Assembly: GCA_021820805.1 (NCBI GenBank)
Contig: JAKADF010000130.1
Coordinates: 1-8,224, forward strand
Source of the DNA: Bacillota bacterium
Lineage (GTDB): Bacteria; Bacillota; Bacilli; Alicyclobacillales; Alicyclobacillaceae
Length of the DNA: 8,224 bases
Direction: 5' to 3'
The notes under the pieces are model-generated. The model made no database searches, was not told where the DNA came from, and was given only the letters and a program-made list of their open reading frames with translations. Numbering within the stretch: position 1 is the stretch's first letter; each line of letters starts with the position of its first letter. Positions 1 through 6,275 of this stretch are shown piece after piece. The translations under genes were made by a program, and so were the position numbers.

Positions 1-18
1 TGTGTATTGTTTTTTCAT
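1..18 (-). CDS. First six codons of a possible IS3 orfA transposase (partial)
   Basis: An ATG at 18 (minus strand) opens a frame reading MKKQYT up to the window edge. IS3-family OrfA proteins commonly begin with Met, several Lys or Arg, and an aromatic residue before a DNA-binding helix-turn-helix. There is no strong ribosome binding site directly upstream; the nearest purine-rich run (GGAGGG) is about 20 bases away. Six codons alone cannot identify a protein, so the call rests on the position behind an IS-like end. Confidence 0.35.
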
Positions 19-76
19 AGCTATAGTGTAACCTAACTGCCCTCCATCTGGTGTCCAGTTTCATGGGTCCACTATA
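1..76 (-). mobile_element. Terminal part of an IS3-family-like insertion sequence inside cysN (partial)
   Basis: Read on the minus strand, cysN similarity stops near position 76 and a new sequence starts with TATAGTGGACCC, followed by a second TGGACACC (plus-strand 50-57; the first TGGACCC is 65-71). Paired TGGAC-type subterminal motifs just before a short leader and an ORF starting Met-Lys-Lys-Gln-Tyr-Thr are typical of the left end of IS3-family elements, whose orfA encodes a helix-turn-helix protein. Seen directly: loss of cysN similarity, the repeated motif and the start of a new ORF at position 18. The IS3 assignment is recall of family ends and starts, because the rest of the element and its target duplication lie outside the window. 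An alternative is a recombination junction with unrelated DNA. Confidence 0.55.
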
Positions 77-187
77 TTTTGCCTGGTCTGCAAACAATAG
101 TTTCGCATCATACAGCATATGCCCAATTAATGTTGACTTTCCGTCATCTACACTTCCGCACGTAATAAATTTTAGTAGACTCTTCAT
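75..187 (-). pseudogene. cysN: CysN (sulfate adenylyltransferase large subunit, GTPase), interrupted after about 37 codons
   Basis: CysN is the GTPase subunit that, with CysD, makes adenosine 5'-phosphosulfate (APS) from ATP and sulfate. The first 37 residues are a clear match: a beta strand leading into the P-loop [12 protein letters not shown] (residues 11-22), then [13 protein letters not shown]. Family members continue with an acidic Leu/Glu/Ser-Lys stretch, then DGL.AEREQGITID switch I. Here the frame instead runs into Tyr-Ser-Gly-Pro-Met-Lys and shows no CysN similarity to the window edge. The ATG at 187 lies one base past the cysD stop, and an AGAGGGG ribosome binding site sits inside the end of cysD, so the gene belongs to the sulfotransferase-cysD operon. 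The break coincides with the IS-like end at 1-76. The remainder of cysN may lie beyond the element, outside the window. Confidence 0.7.
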
Positions 188-188
188 T

Positions 189-1088
189 CTAGAAATACCC
201 CTCTCGCTTACGCCTTTCCATACTGCCAGTGGATTCCTTATCAATCACACGGCTTGTACGCTCCGATGAAACGGCACCAAGGGTTCCTTCGATAATTTCG
301 TCTAAGGTATCCGCTTCTGACTCAATACCACCAGTGAGGGGATAGCAACCTAATGTTCGAAAACGGATTTTCTTCATAACTACTTTTTCGCCTGGTTCCA
401 GTCTCATACGCTCATCATCAACCATTACGATATTTCCATTACGGTAGACGACAGGTCTTTCTTTTGCAAAATAGAGTGGGACAATTTCAATTTTTTCTCT
501 CCGAATATATTGCCATATGTCTTTCTCTGTCCAATTCGATATAGGGCATACACGTATACTTTCCCCATTATTCACTTTTGTGTTATAGAGCTTCCACATT
601 TCTGGTCTTTGATTTTTCGGATCCCATGCATGGTTTTTATTACGGAAAGAAAAAATTCGTTCTTTCGCTCGCGATTTTTCCTCATCCCGTCTTCCCCCAC
701 CAAATGCTGCGGTAAATCCGTACTTTTCGAGTCCTTGTTTTAAAGCCTCCGTTTTCATAATATCCGTATATGCAGCACCGTGATCGAACGGATTGATGCC
801 TTGCGCAACACCCTCTTGATTCGTATGGACAATCATCTCAATACCGAGTTCCTTTGCTCTACGATCACGAAACTCAATCATTTCTTTAAATTTCCAGGTG
901 GTATCAATATGCATGATGGGAAATGGAGGTTTTTCTGGATAAAAAGCTTTCATCGCCAGATGCAGCATGACAGAGCTATCTTTCCCAATCGAATATAGCA
1001 TCACAGGGTTTTCACATTCTGCAGCAACTTCCCGAATAATGTAAATTGCTTCAGCCTCGAGTTCATCAAGGTGCTTTAATTCATTCAT
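189..1088 (-). CDS. cysD: CysD, sulfate adenylyltransferase subunit 2
   Basis: This is the catalytic ATP-sulfurylase subunit, which forms APS from ATP and sulfate in a complex with the GTPase CysN. At 299 residues it is full length for the family (about 300). An ATP-pyrophosphatase loop [10 protein letters not shown] lies at residues 33-42, within the N-terminal HxLDxLExE-type helix and ENPVMLYS context usual for CysD. The signature [20 protein letters not shown] falls near 130-149, and the C-terminal [18 protein letters not shown] block is present near 242-259. The start is supported by GGAGG nine bases upstream. The gene lies 18 bases after the sulfotransferase stop and one base before cysN, so all three are probably co-transcribed. 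No residue looks damaged. Without a working CysN partner its product would probably be weakly active or inactive, as inferred from the known heterodimer. Confidence 0.95.
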   Translation of the reverse strand: MNELKHLDELEAEAIYIIREVAAECENPVMLYSIGKDSSVMLHLAMKAFYPEKPPFPIMHIDTTWKFKEMIEFRDRRAKELGIEMIVHTNQEGVAQGINPFDHGAAYTDIMKTEALKQGLEKYGFTAAFGGGRRDEEKSRAKERIFSFRNKNHAWDPKNQRPEMWKLYNTKVNNGESIRVCPISNWTEKDIWQYIRREKIEIVPLYFAKERPVVYRNGNIVMVDDERMRLEPGEKVVMKKIRFRTLGCYPLTGGIESEADTLDEIIEGTLGAVSSERTSRVIDKESTGSMERRKREGYF

Positions 1089-1106
1089 TACGCCTTGCCT
1101 CCTAAA

Positions 1107-2030
1107 CTAAAGTTGCGGTAGTAAACTCTTCACCCCATTCATCCAAGTGGATAAATCACGATCGATAAGTTTCTGCAGCCTCTCTAAATCTTCTAGATAG
1201 TAACGTCTAAGAGTTTCTCTCGTTTCCGGGTTTATAGTTTCTTTGCGCAACGTCATTGCTTTCGCTCGCTGCCCAAGTTTTTGCCGAACAGGTTTTGGCA
1301 AAAAGGGTTTTAATAATTCTTTGATTGGATGAGATTCCGCAAAGAAACGATATAGTTTACGTGATTTTGGAATACCGGATATATTGTGTTTGATAGATGT
1401 ATCAATATATACATTTGTGTTTAGTCCTAAAAATTCTAGTGTTTCTTTCACGACTTTTGGTGTATTACGTAAGTCCTCAAACAAGAAAATTTTTCGCTGT
1501 TCACTCGGAAAGACTTCCAAATACCTTTCCACCTGAGCACTATATAGTCCAAGCTTCCGATACCACCATAAAGGTTGATAGCCTTTTTCTCTTCGTGCAT
1601 GCTCTTCTTCAAGGGCTTCTTCAAAGGTTAATGTTTCGCGTCCATCTCGCAGAGTATGCATATATGCAGAAAATGCCCGATCAACAGGATTACGTAAAAT
1701 AAGGACGATTTTCGACTCAGGATTAAATTTAAAGATTCGCTTAGCGATATCCGGAAAGTATAAATAGTACACGGAACCTTCTCCGCGAATAAGGGCTTGA
1801 CTTCCTTGTTCAAACAACTTCATATAGTCATCCATGGTTCGGATCCGATTCTCGCTAAATCCTTCATCACCTGGACCAGTAAAATGTTCTGGGAAGTAAT
1901 CGCTACAGAAATAATGAGGTTCTTTAATAGGGCTCATAAAAATATCTGGATGAAGTTCAAGGTAATGAAAAAGTGAACTTGTACCAGATTTTGCCGCACC
2001 TACGATAAAGAAATTCGGTTTTTTAGAAAT
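1107..2030 (-). CDS. PAPS-dependent sulfotransferase, with an abnormal start
   Basis: This protein probably moves sulfate from PAPS onto a sugar or other hydroxyl or amino acceptor. With ATT at 2030 taken as the start it has 307 residues. The 5'-phosphosulfate loop GAAKSGTSSL (residues 11-20, Lys14) and the 3'-phosphate motif LRNPVDRAFSAYMH (Arg113, Ser121) are both intact, followed by the conserved WWYRKLGLYSAQ block, as in the Sulfotransfer_1/NDST-like family. The only in-frame ATG is at 1937, which would remove the PAPS loop. The ATG at 2037 is just two bases after AAGGAG and one base out of frame; two TGA codons close the true frame just upstream. In-frame candidates are therefore ATT at 2030 (nine bases after GGAG) or ACG at 2033 (six bases). 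Either a rare start is used, or a single inserted A in ATGAACG broke the gene. It heads the operon with cysD and cysN, whose product APS is converted to PAPS. Confidence 0.75.
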   Translation of the reverse strand: MSKKPNFFIVGAAKSGTSSLFHYLELHPDIFMSPIKEPHYFCSDYFPEHFTGPGDEGFSENRIRTMDDYMKLFEQGSQALIRGEGSVYYLYFPDIAKRIFKFNPESKIVLILRNPVDRAFSAYMHTLRDGRETLTFEEALEEEHARREKGYQPLWWYRKLGLYSAQVERYLEVFPSEQRKIFLFEDLRNTPKVVKETLEFLGLNTNVYIDTSIKHNISGIPKSRKLYRFFAESHPIKELLKPFLPKPVRQKLGQRAKAMTLRKETINPETRETLRRYYLEDLERLQKLIDRDLSTWMNGVKSLLPQL

Positions 2031-2054
2031 CGTTCATCACTCCTTCAGTCGTGA

Positions 2055-2091
2055 ATTATACATTTCAAATGTCGAAACAATATTGAAATGT
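2055..2091 (-). promoter_or_regulatory. Putative sulfotransferase-operon promoter with overlapping inverted repeat
   Basis: On the minus strand a perfect TATAAT lies at 2060-2055, just upstream of the sulfotransferase ribosome binding site. It would give a very short leader of roughly ten bases. No good -35 hexamer is visible at 16-18 bases; TTGTTT at a 14-base spacing is the best. A perfect 9-base inverted repeat, ACATTTCAA (2060-2068) and TTGAAATGT (2083-2091), touches the -10 box with a 14-base spacer. That position suits a repressor or activator operator. This is inference from position and symmetry only. Confidence 0.4.
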
Positions 2092-2159
2092 GAAGAGTTT
2101 AACCGAAGTGCACATATGAATATCCATTTCTTTATGCATTTCTGGTTTCTGCTTTTGTT

Positions 2160-2490
2160 GCCGTTGATAATGCCTTTCTCCCCGGTGTGCTTTTAGCTTC
2201 CAATCGAAAACCTTTGAACAAGTTCTAGATCTTGAAGAGATACGAAAGCAGTCTGATTTTGAATCGATATATGGTTTTATAAAGAATTGGGATTGTATTC
2301 AAACCAGATAAGGAATTATTTCAAGGTATTTAGTCATTCACAGGTTAAGCTGATTCTCTTTGAGGAGTTCATCAGTAACACAAGGTTTACCAGTGAAATT
2401 GTAGTTCAGCCCATGTTAGAGTATTTTTATACGTTTACAGAAATGTACAACAAGGTAATCATCCAACAAATATCACAATCCAACATATAA
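2160..2490 (+). pseudogene. Relic of a second sulfotransferase, split over three frames
   Basis: Pieces of the same family as the 1107-2030 gene can be read on the opposite strand. Frame 3 from 2163 gives VDNAF, compared with VDRAF of the 3'-phosphate motif. Frame 2 from about 2198 gives TFEQVLDLEEIRKQS, compared with TFEEALEEEHARRE. Frame 1 from about 2272 gives WFYKELGLYSNQI, then YFKVFSHSQVKLILFEEF and SNT, compared with WWYRKLGLYSAQV, YLEVFPSEQRKIFLFEDL and RNT. Order and spacing match the intact paralogue, so at least two frameshifts have occurred. The PAPS-loop half is missing; I see no convincing match between 2092 and 2160. The last frame continues to a TAA at 2488-2490. A TTG at 2287 could open a 67-residue frame, but I regard it as part of the relic. 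Confidence 0.75.
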
Positions 2491-2572
2491 CTTTTGGCTT
2501 GATGACTTCGTCTACGGTGAACAAGACAAAACGTATAGGACTGATTAAGATATTTTGAAAGGGACGATAACA

Positions 2573-3376
2573 GTGAAACACAAATCCGTTCTGATAGGAA
2601 TTGTGGCAGCAGGTACAGTTTCTGCACAACTGCTGATGCCTGTTGTTGCACACGCCGAGACATCGTTCAAATACGCCCCAACTACGATTGAAGTTGCAGG
2701 AGAACAAGCATCTGCTCCTCAGCATATCGTAGCCATTGACCCATGGTCAGCAAAGCAAACAAGTTGGATTCCGTTGTGGTACTTACAACAAGCGTTAAAA
2801 ATAGAGGGCGCTTATACAGCTTGGAATGGCAATACATTAGATGTAACATCAATCCCGCGTGGGTGGGATGTAAATATAAGTGGAGCACCTCAGACTGGAA
2901 CGCCGCCAACTGGTCAAATGCAGTTCTCTATTGATGGTATTCAAAATAACTTCGTTAAGGCACCAAAACTTGTGGCATATGCACCTTTTACTACAATTCC
3001 AACCACGTACGTACCAATTTACTATGCAAACATATTCCTTCAAAAAAGATTACTAATGGGTGTCAATTGGCAAAACACGACATGGAGCATGGCATCACCA
3101 CAAGATGTTAATACAATACTGATGACTGTTTTACCAAGTACAGTAAATGTAGGTCAAAGTGTCACCATTTCCGGTGAATATCGATTGGTTGGTGGTCTGG
3201 GTGGACCAAATGTGCAATTAAGTGTTTCGGGGCTTCCAAATGCAAACAACAAGACTATCTCAACTGACTCTGAAGGTAAGTTCTCATTTTCGACTACCTT
3301 TGAAAAGCAAGGTACTTACACTGTAACTGTTGGAAATGCAGAGGTTAGCAGGCAGGGCAATGTAACCGTGAAGTAA
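2573..3376 (+). CDS. Secreted protein with duplicated stalk-like motif and C-terminal Ig-like domain
   Basis: I do not recognise a named family; the role is unknown. The GTG at 2573 is preferred because AAAGGG lies nine bases upstream; a TTG 18 bases earlier has no such site. The 267-residue product begins with a Sec signal peptide (Lys2, Lys4, hydrophobic core 6-26, AHA before Glu29). No lipobox and no cysteine are present, so it is probably released or wall-associated. Two related segments follow: TSWIPLWYLQQAL with TAWNGNTLDV (about 63-91) and TTYVPIYYANIFL with VNWQNTTWSM (about 144-173), resembling the copper-amine-oxidase-N-like or stalk segments of secreted Bacillota proteins. Residues about 187-267 (VNVGQSVTISGEY ... 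GKFSFSTTFEKQGTYTVTV) look like a beta-sandwich of Ig-like or carboxypeptidase-regulatory type. It is a single-gene unit ended by the terminator at 3399-3432. It lies downstream of the sulfotransferase relic on the same strand; no functional link is shown. Confidence 0.8.
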   Translation: MKHKSVLIGIVAAGTVSAQLLMPVVAHAETSFKYAPTTIEVAGEQASAPQHIVAIDPWSAKQTSWIPLWYLQQALKIEGAYTAWNGNTLDVTSIPRGWDVNISGAPQTGTPPTGQMQFSIDGIQNNFVKAPKLVAYAPFTTIPTTYVPIYYANIFLQKRLLMGVNWQNTTWSMASPQDVNTILMTVLPSTVNVGQSVTISGEYRLVGGLGGPNVQLSVSGLPNANNKTISTDSEGKFSFSTTFEKQGTYTVTVGNAEVSRQGNVTVK

Positions 3377-3398
3377 TATTCTTTGAAGTCCTCGTTTA

Positions 3399-3432
3399 GG
3401 AGTTAGTGCATAAAGCATTAGCTCCCTTTTTT
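3399..3432 (+). terminator. Rho-independent terminator of the secreted-protein gene
   Basis: An 11-base stem, GGAGTTAGTGC (3399-3409) with GCATTAGCTCC (3415-3425), including two G-U pairs, closes an ATAAA loop. It is followed by C and six T. It lies 23 bases after the stop codon. The minus-strand side lacks a T-run, so it should act only on plus-strand transcripts. Confidence 0.9.
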
Positions 3433-3438
3433 GAGTGA

Positions 3439-3620
3439 GTGTGTAAGTGGCTTAACAAGCCATGTCCTTGGTTTGTTTGGTTACATGGAAGGCATCGGAA
3501 CTTTGTTGGTCGATACGGTGGTAGACTGGTTATTTTATTTTCAGAGCGAATTAAAAGCCGTAAAAGTGCAATTCATCCCCTCCCTCCGGCTACGCCTTAA
3601 GGGGGGGACTTCTGGTGATC
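3439..3620 (+). mobile_element. Probable IS200/IS605-type (TnpB/IscB-associated) right-end relic
   Basis: The segment GTGCAATTCATCCCC, then a C-rich/G-rich hairpin, then ACTTCTGGTG matches the usual look of right ends of IS200/IS605-group elements, which end ATTCATCCC-hairpin-GGGACTTCT. The outer stem pairs 3577-3583 with 3601-3607, and GGC-TAC-GCC (3588-3596) forms an inner hairpin. In TnpB and IscB elements this end also encodes the scaffold of the guide RNA. A short plus-strand frame (3439-3600) ends in a basic stretch, RIKSRKSAIHPLPP, stopping inside the hairpin, as the C-terminus of such nucleases often does; I cannot confirm homology. No left end or full transposase gene is present, so this is a remnant. 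Nothing else is recognisable between 3433 and 3560. Confidence 0.5.
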
Positions 3621-3624
3621 TAAG

Positions 3625-3849
3625 TTAAACTGAAATCATGCCCAAGATCTCCAGTTCGTCTTCATCACATTCATCCATCAGGCACTCGATTGCAGATTCG
3701 ATGTCAGGCGCATAACAAATAATATCATCTTCTCCAATAGTAAATATCCAGTCTCCATCTTCATTTAGTTGAAATGAAGCCTCTTCTCCATGCATCAAGA
3801 ATTTTATAATCCGGTTGTTTTTCGCTAGACTGCGGATGCCATCATACAT
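3625..3849 (-). CDS. Small acidic protein of unknown function
   Basis: I do not recognise this 74-residue protein. It is supported as a gene by an excellent ribosome binding site (AAAGGAGGT, seven bases before the ATG). Its N-terminus is basic (SLAKNNRIIKF) and the rest is strongly acidic, with a central GDWIFTIGEDDIICY strand-like segment and a C-terminal CLMDECDEDELEILGM. There is no signal peptide or membrane span; it contains three cysteines (two in CLMDEC). It lies 74 bases downstream of the adenosyltransferase with no terminator between, so it may be co-transcribed. It abuts the IS-like relic on its other side. A small cytosolic fold with alternating strands and one helix is likely, but no function can be inferred. 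Confidence 0.65.
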   Translation of the reverse strand: MYDGIRSLAKNNRIIKFLMHGEEASFQLNEDGDWIFTIGEDDIICYAPDIESAIECLMDECDEDELEILGMISV

Positions 3850-3923
3850 AAAAAATACCTCCTTTCATTAACAAGAAGCCTATAAGAATCGAACTATGCC
3901 ACTTTACATATTGCTTGATTAAA

Positions 3924-4502
3924 TCAAAGTTTCCTTGCGTCACGGAAGACGTCAGGGCTATGAACATACTGAATTTCTTGGCACATAGTTCTTGCATTTA
4001 CTGCACGGGCTAATACAAACAGCAAGTCAGACAAGCGATTCAAATACTTGAGTGTTGGTGGGTAAATTTCTTCTTCCTGCATCAAAGTTACAACACGTCT
4101 TTCCGCACGTCTGACAACCGTACACGACAGGTGAAGCAAGGCAGCAGCCGGCGTTCCGCCACGTAAAACAAACTTTTTTGTATTCGGCGCCTGCACCTTA
4201 TATTCATCAATGATTGGTTCTAGCTTGGCTGCAGCGTTTTCATCCGTTCGGAAGCTATGTTCTGCCTCGGGAACTGCAGCCAAATCAGCACCTACATCCC
4301 ACAATGTTTGTTGAACCTGCAGTAATATCTTAATGATATCCGCCTCACTTTCAGGCGCGAGGAAGCTAATTGCCACACCAATAAACGCTCCTGCCTCATC
4401 AACGGTCCCATAGGCCTCGACTCGGGTGTCATCTTTGTACCTACGCTCTTTGCCTATCAACATCGTTTTGCCTTTATCACCGCCGCGCGTATATATTCGC
4501 AT
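3924..4502 (-). CDS. PduO-type cob(I)alamin adenosyltransferase, with unusual substitutions
   Basis: Family members transfer the 5'-deoxyadenosyl group of ATP to cob(I)alamin, making coenzyme B12. The ATG at 4502 is chosen over an upstream in-frame codon (4553) because GGGAGA lies six bases before it and the product then starts MRIYTRGGDKGKT, as the family does. At 192 residues the length is normal. YGTVDEA (31-37), RRAERRVV (131-138) and LKYLNRLSDLLFVLAR are conserved. Several usually fixed positions differ: Gly7 for Thr in the YTxTGDxG loop, Gly38 for Asn after DEA, Arg114 for Pro in the PGG turn, and Cys127 for the Arg four residues before RRAER (codon TGT, one transition from CGT). In the human enzyme the matching Arg is needed for function. 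The protein may be impaired or repurposed. It follows cobQ after 244 bases on the same strand. Confidence 0.85.
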   Translation of the reverse strand: MRIYTRGGDKGKTMLIGKERRYKDDTRVEAYGTVDEAGAFIGVAISFLAPESEADIIKILLQVQQTLWDVGADLAAVPEAEHSFRTDENAAAKLEPIIDEYKVQAPNTKKFVLRGGTPAAALLHLSCTVVRRAERRVVTLMQEEEIYPPTLKYLNRLSDLLFVLARAVNARTMCQEIQYVHSPDVFRDARKL

Positions 4503-4746
4503 AATATGTCTCCCTTCTTTCATTTTCATTGAACTAACAAAACTCCCGAACAACTATCCTCAAATAGCTGAGTATAATCCCCATTCGTATTAGTTGAAAC
4601 CAGTGGATTTCCTATGGCGCATAAACATAATTCTCATACCGTCCAGTTTTTTAAAATAATTCTCCTTATTAAGGAGGACCTGATTCTCATCATTTTGGTC
4701 AAGCTTAATTGAGCATGGCAGATCCGCTCTAAGTTAAGTTCCTGAA

Positions 4747-6270
4747 TCAAGTCAGTTTCAACATGCGATACAAACTGTTTATATCCAAATGCTCGCGCGT
4801 TATCTCTGCTAGGCGGTCATATGCCTTTGTACGAATCTCTTCTATCGAAATTGATTCTTTTACAATTGGCATTCCGTTTGCAGCACGAATTCGGTTTAAC
4901 CACATGGTTCGAAACTGGTTGTTATGTAGAATCCCATGTAGATAAGTCCCAATATGTCTCCCATTCTGGGACGTATGGCCTTCCTCCGTAAAATGGGTTG
5001 CCCCCCATTCGCAAATCTGTGCAAAGGAACTTTGCATGCCATGGTGAACCGTAACGCCCATATGAATTTCGTAACCTTCAATTTCCGTCTCGGAAAAATC
5101 ATTCACCAACTTGCCTTTTACCAAAACCGTTCGTTTTTCACCTTGAAGGGTTGTGGTTGCATCAAACACACCTAGACCATCACATTCAGTAACAGTGGAT
5201 TCAAACTGTTTCGGGTCGTAGATCTTCTTGCCAAGCATTTGATACCCGCCACAAATTCCGAACAGGAACGTGTTACCGGATTCCATTTCTACAAGTGCTT
5301 GAGCTATCCCGGTTTCTTTTAGCCAGTTCAAGTCATGAATCGTATTCTTTGTACCAGGTAAAATCACGGCATGAGCATCAGCTAACACTTCCGGACTCTG
5401 ACAGAAATAGGCCTGTACACTAGGCTCAAGAAATAGCGGATCGAAATCTGTAAAATTAGAAATATGGGGAAGCTGCACAATTGCGATCCGAAGATTCGCT
5501 GCTTCACTACGTTCATTGGCCAATGTCCTCTGATACCGGTGTGAATCGATACCAAGCGAATCTTCTTCATCAATGTTCAAATTTTGAATATATGGTAGAA
5601 TGCCGAGAATCGGGACACCTGTATATTCTTCAATCCACCTTTTTCCCTCGTCAAATAGGGACGCATCTCCACGAAACTTGTTAATCACAATACCCTTCAC
5701 ACGTGCACGTTCTAAGGGTGATAATAACTGTAAAGTGCCAACAATGGATGCAAATACACCGCCACGCTCGATGTCCGCAACGAGAATCACAGTGGCATCC
5801 GCCATATTTGCGACACGCATATTGACAATCTCCCTCGGCTTCAGGTTCATCTCAACCGGACTACCCGCACCTTCAATGACCACAATATCGTATCTTTCGT
5901 TCAAAAACTGGAAGCTCTCTACAGCCAGTTTCCAAATATCCTCCTTGCTATCTAGAAAGTATTCACGTGCAGAACGTGTATCATATACGCGTCCTTGGAC
6001 AATCACTTGCGATGAAGTATGGCTGGTTGGTTTCAAAAGAATTGGGTTCATATGCTCATTTGGTAGAATCCCGCAGGCCTCTGCCTGAACTGCCTGTGCT
6101 CTGCCTATCTCACGGCCTGACGGCGTTGCAGCAGAGTTCAGTGACATATTCTGCGATTTGAATGGTGCAACCATGTACCCATCCTGATGTAAAATCCGGC
6201 AGATTGCCGTACACAGGGTACTCTTTCCTGAATCGGAAGATGTTCCGACAAACATGATACTTTTCGCCAT
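4747..6270 (-). CDS. cobQ: Cobyric acid synthase CobQ/CbiP
   Basis: This enzyme uses glutamine and ATP to amidate four carboxyl groups (b, d, e, g) of adenosylcobyrinate a,c-diamide, giving adenosylcobyrate in the cytosol. At 507 residues it is full length and undamaged. The N-terminal ATP-binding domain has GTSSDSGKST (9-18), FKSQNMSLNS (37-46), EIGRAQAVQAEA (54-65), EGAGSPVEMNL (133-143), ADIERGGVFAS (165-175) and INKFRGD (196-202). The C-terminal class-I glutaminase-like domain has LPGTKNT (304-310), the nucleophile Cys340 in GICGGYQMLG, and the triad His445 in GTYLHGIL. The ATG lies five bases after the sirC stop, with GGAG overlapping the end of sirC, so it is translationally close-coupled. 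Its substrate normally comes from CbiA, whose gene in this same operon is broken, so an intact cbiA elsewhere or salvage would be needed for it to work. Confidence 0.96.
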   Translation of the reverse strand: MAKSIMFVGTSSDSGKSTLCTAICRILHQDGYMVAPFKSQNMSLNSAATPSGREIGRAQAVQAEACGILPNEHMNPILLKPTSHTSSQVIVQGRVYDTRSAREYFLDSKEDIWKLAVESFQFLNERYDIVVIEGAGSPVEMNLKPREIVNMRVANMADATVILVADIERGGVFASIVGTLQLLSPLERARVKGIVINKFRGDASLFDEGKRWIEEYTGVPILGILPYIQNLNIDEEDSLGIDSHRYQRTLANERSEAANLRIAIVQLPHISNFTDFDPLFLEPSVQAYFCQSPEVLADAHAVILPGTKNTIHDLNWLKETGIAQALVEMESGNTFLFGICGGYQMLGKKIYDPKQFESTVTECDGLGVFDATTTLQGEKRTVLVKGKLVNDFSETEIEGYEIHMGVTVHHGMQSSFAQICEWGATHFTEEGHTSQNGRHIGTYLHGILHNNQFRTMWLNRIRAANGMPIVKESISIEEIRTKAYDRLAEITREHLDINSLYRMLKLT

Positions 6271-6275
6271 CTTGA

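Noticed and set aside
1107..1937. Taking ATG at 1937 as the sulfotransferase start
   Set aside because: It would drop the intact PAPS-binding loop GAAKSGTSSL encoded just upstream in the same frame, and no ribosome binding site precedes it.
3431..3628. 65-codon plus-strand ORF across the IS-like end
   Set aside because: It runs through the terminator tail and the hairpin and has no family similarity that I can see or good ribosome binding site.
4571..4599. Promoter for the adenosyltransferase gene (TATACT with TTTCAA 17 bases upstream, minus strand)
   Set aside because: The -10 box is fair but the -35 matches only half of consensus. Positionally plausible, not strong enough to list.
4621..4645. 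Fur-like box around TGAGAATTATGTTTA on the minus strand
   Set aside because: It matches about 10 of 14 defined positions of the 7-1-7 Fur motif, with a poor second half, and no iron gene is nearby.
4662..4676. CTCCTT-ATT-AAGGAG hairpin as a terminator for cobQ
   Set aside because: The stem is only six bases and the minus-strand tail is AATTATTTTAAAAAA, not a T-run. It could be a weak pause or chance.
4554..4746. Possible cobalamin riboswitch between cobQ and the adenosyltransferase gene
   Set aside because: I looked on the minus strand for the B12 box and its partner helices. Only loose fragments (ATCAGGTCCTCC, ATCCACTGG) appear, in the wrong order and without the conserved core.
5600..6088. 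162-codon plus-strand ORF opposite cobQ
   Set aside because: It lies wholly inside cobQ on the other strand. cobQ is conserved throughout, so this is a shadow frame.
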